From a virus: 34,050 bases of DNA. The position numbers and the translations under genes were made by a program. This document shows positions 28,036-34,050 of this stretch, in pieces (position 1 is the stretch's first letter; every line of letters begins with the position of its first letter). The DNA lies in IMG/VR virus record IMGVR_UViG_3300013104_000017, positions 1-34,050 of that record. One strand, given 5' to 3'. The notes under the pieces are model-generated. The model was not told where the DNA came from, made no database searches, and saw only the letters and a program-made list of their open reading frames with translations.

Positions 28036-30665
28036 GAGCGCATCCGCTCTTCGAGGCTTCGGAGCTCGGCCGCGTCACGCTCGGCTTGCGAGACGTACGT
28101 CGGCGACTCGACGGCGAAGCGGACGCCCCGCCATGACGTCGTGGTCTTCGGGATCGGCTTCGTGTTGAGAACCGACGGCGACCTCGAGGGGGCGATCTTC
28201 GCCGACCACTTCACCATCTTGCGTTCGACGCCATCCATCGAGACGTGCCCCTGGAAGCGCGAGTTGATCGTCTGCCCCGTCCATCGACGGTGACCGCGGC
28301 GCTCGAGCCAGAGGTTGAAGTCGTCTTGGAGATCGCTCGCCGTGATCGCGTAACCCTCGTCGCGCACGAGCCGGTCACGCGCGTACGCGAGGATCGGGTC
28401 GGCGTCGAGGCGCCATGCTTCGGTGTCCTTCGTCACGATCTTCGGCGGCTCGGGCATCTGCATGCCATTCGCGTACCACTCGGCCGCGCCCTCGACGAGC
28501 CACTTGAGAAGGCCCGCGTCGGCGTTCCGCTCGAAGTGCCGTTTGAGCGACGGGTCGCCGAGGCGATCGCGCTTCGAGCGGATCTTCCGCTTCTTGCTCA
28601 CGTACCGGACGCGGAAGCGCACGAGCAGCAGACGCCGCCATGTGCCGTGATCCGTCTCGGCCACGATCGGGAGGTAGTTCGTCGCGATGCACAGGCCATG
28701 CGTCGCGGCGAAGGTGATGTCGTCCTGACGCATCTTGCGCGCGGTGATCTCGGGCGTGCCGACCGTATCCTTGAGCCGCTTCACATTGAGCGCGCGCCCC
28801 TCGGGAAGCTCTTCGATGAACCCCGCACGCGCGCCCATGAGCGTCATGAGCGTCGTCGGGTGGTCGCCGGGGTCGCCGAGCAAGAGCCGCTCGGGCAGGG
28901 TGACGGCGTAGTCGCCGAGCGCCTTCCGCGCGCCGATCATCCACGACGTCTTGCCGTTCGATCCCGCGCCCTCGAGGATGACCATCGCGTCATCGTCGGG
29001 CGTGTAGCCGGTCGCCATCTGCCCGAAGCGCACCTTGAGCCACGCCCCTACCTTCTCGGGCAGGGCGGTCAATGCGCGATCCCACAACGTCGTATCGGCG
29101 TCGGGGTCGTACGGCGCGCCGGTCATCTTCGTGAGGTACATCATCGGGTCGGCGTCGAGGCGTTCGCCCGTGCGCAGATCCACGACGCCCGAGGGCGTGT
29201 TGAGAAGGTCGGGGTGAGCATCGAAGGATGGCTCATCTTCGGCGAGGATACCGACCACGAGGCGGGCGACGGCCGCGGCGCGTGAGCGGGAGAGCAGCGT
29301 TCGCGCCTTGTCGATCGCCTTATTGTCGCCACGCATCGCGGCGGCCGTGTGCTCGTCGACCTCGATCGTGACGAGGATCCGGCGCACGGCCTCGATGAGC
29401 GAGTGCTCTTCCGCCGGCTTCCACCGCCCCGCCACCGCGTCGCCGTCGCGCCCCACGACCTCGCCGAAGGCCGAGAGGGAGACATATCGCATGATGCCGT
29501 AGCCGTCGGCGTACGCCCATCGACCATGAAAGATGCGGGCGAGCTCGTCGGCGAGGGCGGCGTCTTCGAGCACCCGATCGCCCGGCATGATCGTCAAGAC
29601 CTCGTGCCGGTCGTCGGGGCGCGTCATCGCGGCGCGGTGCTTCTCAGCCTTGAAGACGCGCTTGCGCTCATCGTTCACGGCCTCGATCGCGGTCGGGTTG
29701 TTGCGCTCGGCGATCGCCGCCCTCTCGCCCTCGCTCATGAGAAAGGTCACCGGCGGAAGGCCGAAGCGCTTCACGCTGCCCGCGATGGCGTTCTCCCAGT
29801 CACGCGCGCGATCCGGCCCGCCCTCGACGTAGCGCTCGCGCGTCTCGTCGAGAAGGCGGAGCACGCCGGGCGTGCCCTTCACGCCCTCGGCGATGAGCGC
29901 CGCCACGACCGTCAACATCGGATCATGCGCAGCGCCCGCGGGGAACTCGACGCCGCGGATGAGCTTCGCGAACTTCTTCTTCGGCTTCGAGTCGTGCAGC
30001 CGCGAGCGGAAGCGCTCTTCGGTCGCCGACGGGTCGCGGTCAGTCGTGCCGCCCGCCGTGCGCGCCTCGCCCTTCGCCACGAGCAACCACTCGGGTGCGG
30101 GTGTGAGCGCGGGCGCCTCGGTGAGCTCGGGCCCGTAGTAGATCATGAGCCCGGCACCCGAGCGCACGTCCACGCCCTCGAGCTTCTCGCCGTCGGGCCC
30201 GATAATGTCGGCGCCGATCGTGAGCTCGATGCCCTCGGGCGCGGCGTACACGTGATGCCGCCCGCCCTTGCGATGCGTGGGGTAGTTGAACGTCTTCGGG
30301 ATCTCGATGCCCGCCTCGGCGAGCGAGTCGATGCCCGAGAGCTTCGCCGGGAAGACTTTGCCGGTCGCGTCGGTGCGCGCCTTCTTCGCCGGGTCGACGT
30401 CGAGCACGACGATGCCCGCCTTACCCGCGTAGACACCGATCCATCGGCCCGAGTGCTCACCGGCCCACGCCTTCGCGACGGTCTTGCGGTCGGTGGTCGC
30501 CCACTCTTTCCACTTCACCGCGGGGATCTTGTGGCGGCGCCCCTCGTCGTCCTCGTAGATCGAGACGGGGAAGACCGGCCACCCCGCCTTCGCGAGCGAG
30601 AGCGCGATGTCGATCGTCTCGGGGGGTGACGCGATGCGCTTCCCGCGATCCTTCGGCGCGCTCAC
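28032..30665 (-). CDS. Primase-polymerase / D5-type helicase fusion
   Basis: 877 aa, GTG start 30665 in a GTGA overlap with the upstream gene. The N-terminal domain (1-210) is a bifunctional PrimPol: ALSLAKAGWPVFPV, then the catalytic GIVVLDVDP (LDVD at 88-91) and GGRHHVY (134-140). The central region has the D5_N-like LLNTPSGVVDLRTGERLDAD (about 480-500). The C-terminal domain is an SF3/D5-type helicase with Walker A GAGSNGKTSW (about 560-570), Walker B-like FIEELPEG (about 613) and a downstream CIATNYLPIV sensor motif. It primes and unwinds for replication. No other polymerase gene is visible, so host Pol III probably extends. Confidence 0.9.
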   Translation of the reverse strand: MSAPKDRGKRIASPPETIDIALSLAKAGWPVFPVSIYEDDEGRRHKIPAVKWKEWATTDRKTVAKAWAGEHSGRWIGVYAGKAGIVVLDVDPAKKARTDATGKVFPAKLSGIDSLAEAGIEIPKTFNYPTHRKGGRHHVYAAPEGIELTIGADIIGPDGEKLEGVDVRSGAGLMIYYGPELTEAPALTPAPEWLLVAKGEARTAGGTTDRDPSATEERFRSRLHDSKPKKKFAKLIRGVEFPAGAAHDPMLTVVAALIAEGVKGTPGVLRLLDETRERYVEGGPDRARDWENAIAGSVKRFGLPPVTFLMSEGERAAIAERNNPTAIEAVNDERKRVFKAEKHRAAMTRPDDRHEVLTIMPGDRVLEDAALADELARIFHGRWAYADGYGIMRYVSLSAFGEVVGRDGDAVAGRWKPAEEHSLIEAVRRILVTIEVDEHTAAAMRGDNKAIDKARTLLSRSRAAAVARLVVGILAEDEPSFDAHPDLLNTPSGVVDLRTGERLDADPMMYLTKMTGAPYDPDADTTLWDRALTALPEKVGAWLKVRFGQMATGYTPDDDAMVILEGAGSNGKTSWMIGARKALGDYAVTLPERLLLGDPGDHPTTLMTLMGARAGFIEELPEGRALNVKRLKDTVGTPEITARKMRQDDITFAATHGLCIATNYLPIVAETDHGTWRRLLLVRFRVRYVSKKRKIRSKRDRLGDPSLKRHFERNADAGLLKWLVEGAAEWYANGMQMPEPPKIVTKDTEAWRLDADPILAYARDRLVRDEGYAITASDLQDDFNLWLERRGHRRWTGQTINSRFQGHVSMDGVERKMVKWSAKIAPSRSPSVLNTKPIPKTTTSWRGVRFAVESPTYVSQAERDAAELRSLEERMRS

Positions 30666-31198
30666 AGTGTCGCGCCGTGATCGTGCGAAGTCATTCCCCA
30701 GTGCCACACATTCATCCCGGATCGATAGCACGGGTCGCCGCACGTCGAGCAGCGCTCGGGTGTGATGCCCTGTGCTCGCATCGCGTCGTAAGCGGCGTCT
30801 CGTGCCGCCGGCCCCGTAGGCGCCGAGCGAGGGCGGCTCGGCGCCTCGCGCTCTTCGCGGCCGATGACCTTGCGCGGCTCGAAGGTGGGGCATCCGCCGA
30901 GCGGGCAGTTGTGATGCGTGCCGGCGTGCGGGCACGTGTTGATCGTGACGCGCTCGGCTTCGGTGAGTACCGGCGTCCCGCTCTCGGAGAGGTCGCCCTC
31001 CCAGTCGCCCACGAGACGGCGCTTGAGGTCGTCGCGCTCGTCGACGATCGCGAGCAGAAGGTCGACCTCTTCGACGGTGAGGCGCATCGACCACGTCGCC
31101 GGGACGGTCGGCCGCGGTGTGCCGTCGCCGACCTTCTTGAGTTGAGCGTGTGTGCGTCGGAGGTCGGAGAGGATCGCGGCCTCGTGCTCGACGCTCAC
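30662..31198 (-). CDS. Unknown protein with Cys/His zinc motifs
   Basis: 178 aa, GTG start 31198 overlapping the upstream stop. The N-terminal half is helical (VEEVDLLLAIVDERDDLKRR), and INTCPHAGTHHNCPLGGC (about 85-105) and CSTCGDPC (about 155) are zinc-type motifs. It sits directly upstream of PrimPol in a coupled pair, suggesting a replication-associated accessory role. Family not recognised. Confidence 0.7.
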   Translation of the reverse strand: MSVEHEAAILSDLRRTHAQLKKVGDGTPRPTVPATWSMRLTVEEVDLLLAIVDERDDLKRRLVGDWEGDLSESGTPVLTEAERVTINTCPHAGTHHNCPLGGCPTFEPRKVIGREEREAPSRPRSAPTGPAARDAAYDAMRAQGITPERCSTCGDPCYRSGMNVWHWGMTSHDHGATL

Positions 31199-31560
31199 GA
31201 GAGGCCCACCCATTCGCGCGAGACGCCGACGGCGGGCGCCGAGTGCAGCGGCGGAAGGATCCGCGTGCAGACGACGTGATCTCGCGTCGCAAGTTGAGCG
31301 AGGACGCGCGAGCCGTGCTCGGCGCACGTGAAGAGGTAGTGTCCGCACGAGACGAGGATAAAGCCGTCGGGCTCGGCCTGGCACGGGGCGCCACCGGTCG
31401 CATACTCGCACCGGTTCGGGACGTGCTCGGAGATGTATGACGAGAGGGTGTGCTTCACCGCGGCGAGCGCCTTCTCTTGCTGACGCACGCGCTTCACTCG
31501 CATCGCGAGAAGCGTCGGATCGATCTCACCGCTCGGCGGCGTGGGGTCGGGGGCGTTCAT
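31195..31560 (-). CDS. Unknown first gene of the leftward operon, Cys/His-containing
   Basis: 121 aa, ATG 31560 with GAAAGGA upstream. A Pro/acidic N-terminus is followed by a helix (MRVKRVRQQEKALAAVKHTL) and a zinc-type segment: NRCEYATGGAPCQAEPDG, FILVSCGHYLFTCAEHG. The C-x(6)-C...C-x-H...C-x-x-H spacing suggests one or two bound metal ions. Being first after the early promoter, it may be made early. Function unknown. Confidence 0.7.
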   Translation of the reverse strand: MNAPDPTPPSGEIDPTLLAMRVKRVRQQEKALAAVKHTLSSYISEHVPNRCEYATGGAPCQAEPDGFILVSCGHYLFTCAEHGSRVLAQLATRDHVVCTRILPPLHSAPAVGVSREWVGLS

Positions 31561-31605
31561 GTCGGGGGTGTCCTTTCGAGAGTGCTGACGATGCGGATCG
31601 GGATA

Positions 31606-31654
31606 CTCGCCCCCCGCTAACCGGTGTGCAGCCGGTGTCATGGCGGGGGGCGAG
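31606..31654 (-). promoter_or_regulatory. Strong 12-bp hairpin in leader of the leftward operon
   Basis: CTCGCCCCCCGC (31606-31617) pairs perfectly with 31643-31654; the 25-base loop has a CCGGTGT direct repeat. On the minus strand it lies in the roughly 135-base leader between the promoter and ATG 31560. No U-run follows. A 13-codon frame (31679-31638, MRWLTLSQARPPP) overlaps its 5' arm and stops in the loop, an attenuator-like arrangement. Confidence 0.45.
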
Positions 31655-31700
31655 CTTGAGAAAGTGTCAGCCATCTCATGCGCCCGATGTTCGCGGTTCG

Positions 31701-31730
31701 ACCGTAGCACGTGCCGGCGGGGCGTGTCGA
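31701..31730 (-). promoter_or_regulatory. Candidate promoter of the leftward early operon
   Basis: Minus strand TCGACA (31730-31725), 18-base spacer, TACGGT (31706-31701). This pair resembles actinobacterial SigA promoters. Transcription would start near 31694 and run leftward through the whole replication block. Confidence 0.45.
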
Positions 31731-31781
31731 GCGCCCTTGACGACGTGTCGGCGTGCATCACTAATCGGGTCGTCGGGGCGA

Positions 31782-31894
31782 AATAAGGGGTGTCGGTGGT
31801 TGTCAGGTTGTTACTCTTACTTATCCATCTCTATACGCGCACACGCACACGGCCTTAAATAAAATAACAACAACCACAGCAACCGGGCCTTATT
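31782..31894. other. Candidate replication origin: AT-rich core with nested inverted repeats
   Basis: Outer arms AATAAGG (31782-31788) and CCTTATT (31888-31894), middle arms GTGGTTG (31796-31802) and CAACCAC (31871-31877) and inner arms GTTGTTA (31807-31813) and TAACAAC (31865-31871) are nested around one centre. The loop holds a CGCGCACACGCACAC tract and AT-rich flanks (TTAAATAAAATAA). It lies beside the PrimPol operon. Such symmetrical AT-rich places are typical of origins; the function is inferred. Confidence 0.5.
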
Positions 31895-31975
31895 CCTACC
31901 GAGGCGGCGCGCTAAGCCTTCGGGAAGCGGTGATGTCGCCCACTAATCGAGACGCCGGCCCGGATTAGTGGATCC

Positions 31976-32003
31976 TTGACATTGAGCTAACAGCCGATAG
32001 ACT
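31976..32003 (+). promoter_or_regulatory. Rightward leaderless promoter with operator
   Basis: TTGACA (31976-31981), 16-base spacer, TAGACT (31998-32003), then seven bases to ATG 32011, so the transcript starts at or next to the start codon. CTAACAGCCG fills 31987-31996 within the spacer, the same place as at the other repressor-type sites. It would drive the operon leading into the terminase genes. Confidence 0.65.
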
Positions 32004-32010
32004 TGACTGT

Positions 32011-32187
32011 ATGTCAGCACTCAGAATCACCGCCGAGGTTGGACGCCGCTATCTCATGACGGATGGTGAGCGCCTTCGCGTCATCGCGACAACGGCGCAC
32101 ACGGTCACCTCTCGCGCCCTCTATCAGAACGAGAAGGTCGAAGGTCGCTCGATCTTCGAGTCGCACATCGAGAGCGTGCTCGAGTAA
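32011..32187 (+). CDS. Unknown 58-aa protein, leaderless
   Basis: ATG 32011, seven bases after the promoter -10 and with no ribosome site. The protein reads MSALRITAEVGRRYLMTDGE, then RLRVIATTAHTVTSRALYQN and ends FESHIESVLE. It looks like a small beta-rich module with an acidic end. Its TAA overlaps the ATG of the next gene (TAATG). It is below the size usually called, but the promoter fit and coupling support it. Confidence 0.7.
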   Translation: MSALRITAEVGRRYLMTDGERLRVIATTAHTVTSRALYQNEKVEGRSIFESHIESVLE

Positions 32188-32702
32188 TGCCCCTCTACGC
32201 CGCGGCGATGGATCTCAAACTCGCCATGCCCGCACGCCCCGACACGTTCACGCCCGGCGCCATCGCCGCGGTCGACGCGATGCGCGATCGGGGGAGGACG
32301 GCCGCCGAGGTGGAGATCGCCACGTTGCACGGCCACCCGAAGGCGCACGGTGGTCGCCCGCCCGCCGCTCTCGTGCGCGTGAAGCGTCTCGCGGAAGCGG
32401 CGGGCTTCACCGTCACCGTGTACGAGTCGCGCACCGGGCACGCGCTGCAGGGTCGGCGAGGTGACGACGGCTTCCGCGCAACGTGGCAATGGGGCAAGAC
32501 GACCGGCGCGACGTGGCACGAGCGCACCCCGCGATGGACACTCGTCGCCGACACGCGGCCGGTCGGTATCAACACGCGCGATCACGTCGGCCTCAAGGGC
32601 AAGCGCTCACCGGGCATGGGGACGACGCGCCTCGCGCTACTCGCCGCGCCGTGGGGCATCCCGATCAACATCACCGAGCTAGAGAAGAGACTCGCGTCAT
32701 GA
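32187..32702 (+). CDS. Unknown 171-aa protein
   Basis: Starts MPLYAAAMDLKLAMPARPDT. A helical region (AIAAVDAMRDRGRTAAEVEI) and GHPKAHGGRPPAALVRVKRL resemble a DNA-binding helix pair. A C-terminal half follows with VTVYESRTGHALQGRRGDDG, WQWGKTTGATWHERTPRWTL, GINTRDHVGLKGKRSPGMGT and IPINITELEKRLAS. No family recognised. The stop overlaps the next start (ATGA). Confidence 0.7.
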   Translation: MPLYAAAMDLKLAMPARPDTFTPGAIAAVDAMRDRGRTAAEVEIATLHGHPKAHGGRPPAALVRVKRLAEAAGFTVTVYESRTGHALQGRRGDDGFRATWQWGKTTGATWHERTPRWTLVADTRPVGINTRDHVGLKGKRSPGMGTTRLALLAAPWGIPINITELEKRLAS

Positions 32703-33091
32703 TCTTCGACGACATCGACTTCGACGAGTACGCGCGTCAGTACGCCGAGCGCGCCCGCGTCGCCCGCATCGTCGGCCCGCCGCCATTCCCCGATCCGCTG
32801 CCCGCCTTGCCGCGCGTGGCCTACCCGAAGAAGCTCGAGGCCGAGCCGATCGGATGGGATGCGCTCAACCCTCACCTCTTGCACGGCACCCTCGACGACC
32901 TCGTGCGCGACGTGCAAGAGAAGCTCGCGGCCGAAGCGGCGCGTATCCGTCGCCTTCTCCCGCCCGCGTTGCCCGGCTACACGTGGCGCGGCGAGATCGC
33001 GCACGACGTCGACTACCGCTTCGACGACTTCACCTCGACCGACACGATCCGCCTTCGCTATCGGATGGTCAGGATCGACGGCGAGGTATGA
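32699..33091 (+). CDS. Unknown 130-aa acidic protein
   Basis: MIFDDIDFDEYARQYAERAR opens the protein; a Pro-rich loop (GPPPFPDPLPALPRVAYPKK), helical DDLVRDVQEKLAAEAARIRR and a strand-rich end (GYTWRGEIAHDVDYRFDDFT; TIRLRYRMVRIDGEV) follow. Family not recognised. It precedes the putative small terminase by seven bases. Confidence 0.7.
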   Translation: MIFDDIDFDEYARQYAERARVARIVGPPPFPDPLPALPRVAYPKKLEAEPIGWDALNPHLLHGTLDDLVRDVQEKLAAEAARIRRLLPPALPGYTWRGEIAHDVDYRFDDFTSTDTIRLRYRMVRIDGEV

Positions 33092-33098
33092 TCGCGCC

Positions 33099-33602
33099 AT
33101 GAGCAAGAAGAGCGACGCCCGAACGGCGCTCATCGAGAAGCGGATACTCGAAGAGCAAGAGTGGGTATGGACGGCGCGCATCGCGTCGGGCCTCTCGTGG
33201 CACGCGATCCGCGGCCTCGCCTTGCGCCCGCGAGATGCCGGCGGCCTCGACCGCAACCTCCCGATCTCGACGCTCAAGGCCATGTGCGACGCTCATCGCG
33301 CAGCACAGGGCGACATCGTCGGCACCCGTGAAGAGCGCGTCGAACGCCGGCAACTCGAGTACGACACGATCGCGCAGATCGCCCGCGCCGAGCTCATGCG
33401 CGCCGCCGACCCCGACCAATCGCTCATCCCGCACCTCTCGGACAAAGCCGCGAAGGCGTTGCTCGAGGTGCGCGCCGCCGAGGCGAAGATGCACGGCGAC
33501 GACAAGCCCGCCGAACTCAAGGCCGAGATCGTCACCCGTGACGCGGTCGACGCCGAGCTCGAAGCCATGCTCGCCCGCATCCCCCGAGAGAAGACATCAT
33601 GA
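33099..33602 (+). CDS. Putative small terminase subunit
   Basis: 167 aa, ATG 33099. The N-terminal part (KKSDARTALIEKRILEEQEW; TARIASGLSWHAIRGLALRP) resembles a helix-turn-helix DNA-binding region; the middle (LPISTLKAMCDAHRAAQGD, RQLEYDTIAQIARAELMRAA) is helical and the end (KAAKALLEVRAAEAKMHGDD) is a coiled coil, the usual plan of small terminases that bind the packaging site. The position two genes before terL fits. Sequence families of small terminases are very diverse, so the call rests on plan and place. Confidence 0.6.
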   Translation: MSKKSDARTALIEKRILEEQEWVWTARIASGLSWHAIRGLALRPRDAGGLDRNLPISTLKAMCDAHRAAQGDIVGTREERVERRQLEYDTIAQIARAELMRAADPDQSLIPHLSDKAAKALLEVRAAEAKMHGDDKPAELKAEIVTRDAVDAELEAMLARIPREKTS

Positions 33603-33889
33603 GTGACATCGCATCACCCCTCTGCACAGCCGTCGCACAACTCAAGGTCGGCGGCGCCGTCGTGGCCGAGTTCACGTGCGGCCTTGACTTCGGCCACGGT
33701 GACTTCGGTGTCCCGCATCAGGCCGCGTTGACGTGGGCCGACGAGGCGATCGTGACGCTGCCCGACTTCGACCTTCTCGATCCCGACGAAGAGCTCGTCG
33801 ACCCGACGCCGACCTTCCCGACCGACGGCCCGTGCCCGGTCGAGGGGTGCGCGCTCGAGGCCGGGCACAACGGCGTCCATGAGGACTGA
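33599..33889 (+). CDS. Small zinc-motif protein before terL
   Basis: 96 aa, ATG 33599 overlapping the previous stop (ATGA). Two Cys/His motifs are visible: C9 with TCGLDFGHGDFGVPH and, at the C-terminus, CPVEGCALEAGHNGVH. This C-x(4)-C-x(5)-H-x(4)-H-like pattern is found in many small actinophage proteins. It overlaps terL by 11 bases. Function unknown; a role with the terminase is possible. Confidence 0.7.
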   Translation: MSDIASPLCTAVAQLKVGGAVVAEFTCGLDFGHGDFGVPHQAALTWADEAIVTLPDFDLLDPDEELVDPTPTFPTDGPCPVEGCALEAGHNGVHED

Positions 33890-34050
33890 CCCGCTCGAGA
33901 GGTGGCGCGAGCACGCCGAGACGATCGTCGCCCTCCGAGAGCAAGGCGCCGACGAGGCGATCATCTCGGCCTTCCGCATCCGCGAGACGCGCGAGGATCC
34001 GATGCTCTTCGCCCTCGTCTACCTCTCGCGCCACCTCGAGGACGAAGCGA
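33879..34050 (+). CDS. terL: Large terminase subunit, N-terminal 57 residues (continues at position 3)
   Basis: ATG 33879 opens MRTDPLERWREHAETIVALR and runs to the window end, in frame with the copy at 3-1511 after allowing for the 123-base overlap. The start overlaps the zinc-motif gene stop region by 11 bases. The product is 519 aa in all. This N-terminal piece is a helical segment before the ATPase domain. Confidence 0.9.
   Translation, partial: MRTDPLERWREHAETIVALREQGADEAIISAFRIRETREDPMLFALVYLSRHLEDEA
33928..34050. repeat. Terminal overlap, right copy
   Basis: Identical to 1-123. See the left copy. Removing one copy gives a genome of about 33,927 bp. Confidence 0.95.

Larger units (their letters stand above)
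31561..32010. other. 450-base non-coding control region
   Basis: The only stretch over 300 bases without a supported gene. It lies between the divergent leftward operon (31560) and the rightward operon (32011). It contains a leftward promoter candidate, a strong hairpin, three CACTAATC elements, an AT-rich core with nested inverted repeats and the rightward promoter. Base composition in 31781-31895 is clearly more AT-rich than the rest of the window. Confidence 0.8.

Noticed and set aside
28032-31403. Single 1123-aa protein including upstream codons of PrimPol
   Set aside because: The upstream part has no PrimPol-like sequence and runs opposite in frame to two coupled small genes; the GTGA overlap at 30665 gives a consistent start.
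1-34050. CRISPR array or integrase gene
   Set aside because: No spaced palindromic repeat series; the only dense repeats are codon-level Pro-Ala, Asp and collagen tracts. No tyrosine or serine recombinase motifs were seen.

Overview
The window is almost certainly a complete genome of a small, GC-rich siphophage of an actinobacterium. The first 123 bases are identical to the last 123 (1-123 = 33928-34050), and the large-terminase gene runs off the right end and resumes at the left. The molecule is therefore circular or circularly permuted, with a unique length of about 33,927 bp. High GC, GTG starts, leaderless promoters, an M15-type endolysin and an LPATG cell-wall sorting motif suggest a Microbacterium-like Actinomycetota host. 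That host is an inference; no host gene is present.

Rightward (+) block, 32011 through the junction to 18421. It starts with a leaderless promoter and small unknown genes, then a putative small terminase, a small zinc-motif protein and the large terminase (33879 to 1511 across the junction). A secreted Pro/Ala-rich protein with its own promoter interrupts the series. Then come portal, MuF-like protein, M15 endolysin, a very acidic scaffold and the HK97-fold capsid protein. Head-tail connectors, a 48-aa GTG-start protein and the tail tube protein follow. The tail chaperone pair is joined by a -1 frameshift at CCCAAAA. After it come the tape measure, distal tail, a possible receptor-binding protein, a Tal-like hub and an S74-chaperone tail protein. 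The lysis and membrane group has an XhlA-like protein, a membrane-anchored collagen-like protein and an r1t-like holin. Perfect GC-rich hairpins sit around the capsid gene and after several late genes.

Leftward (-) block, 31560 down to 18423. Genes are tightly coupled by ATGA or GTGA overlaps. It holds two small zinc-motif proteins, a PrimPol-D5 helicase, a zinc ribbon and small unknowns. A ribbon-helix-helix (RHH) repressor is inserted on the opposite strand at 27115. Next come an LPATG-anchored mini-protein, a C5 cytosine methyltransferase, several unknown proteins, a Cas4/RecB-type nuclease with a long charged N-terminus, a Lys-tailed protein and an endonuclease VII-like HNH protein. The two blocks converge with one base between stop codons.

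Control. The motif CTAACAGCCG, or a close variant, lies between the -35 and -10 elements of four predicted promoters: the secreted protein, the left-block internal promoter, the RHH gene itself and the 32011 operon. This looks like the operator set of the RHH protein. The only long gene-free region, 31561-32010, carries a 12-bp perfect hairpin, CACTAATC repeats and an AT-rich core flanked by nested inverted repeats, a good origin candidate. A compact tRNA-like element (acceptor stem plus T-arm, no anticodon arm) lies at 20939-20990. I see no integrase.
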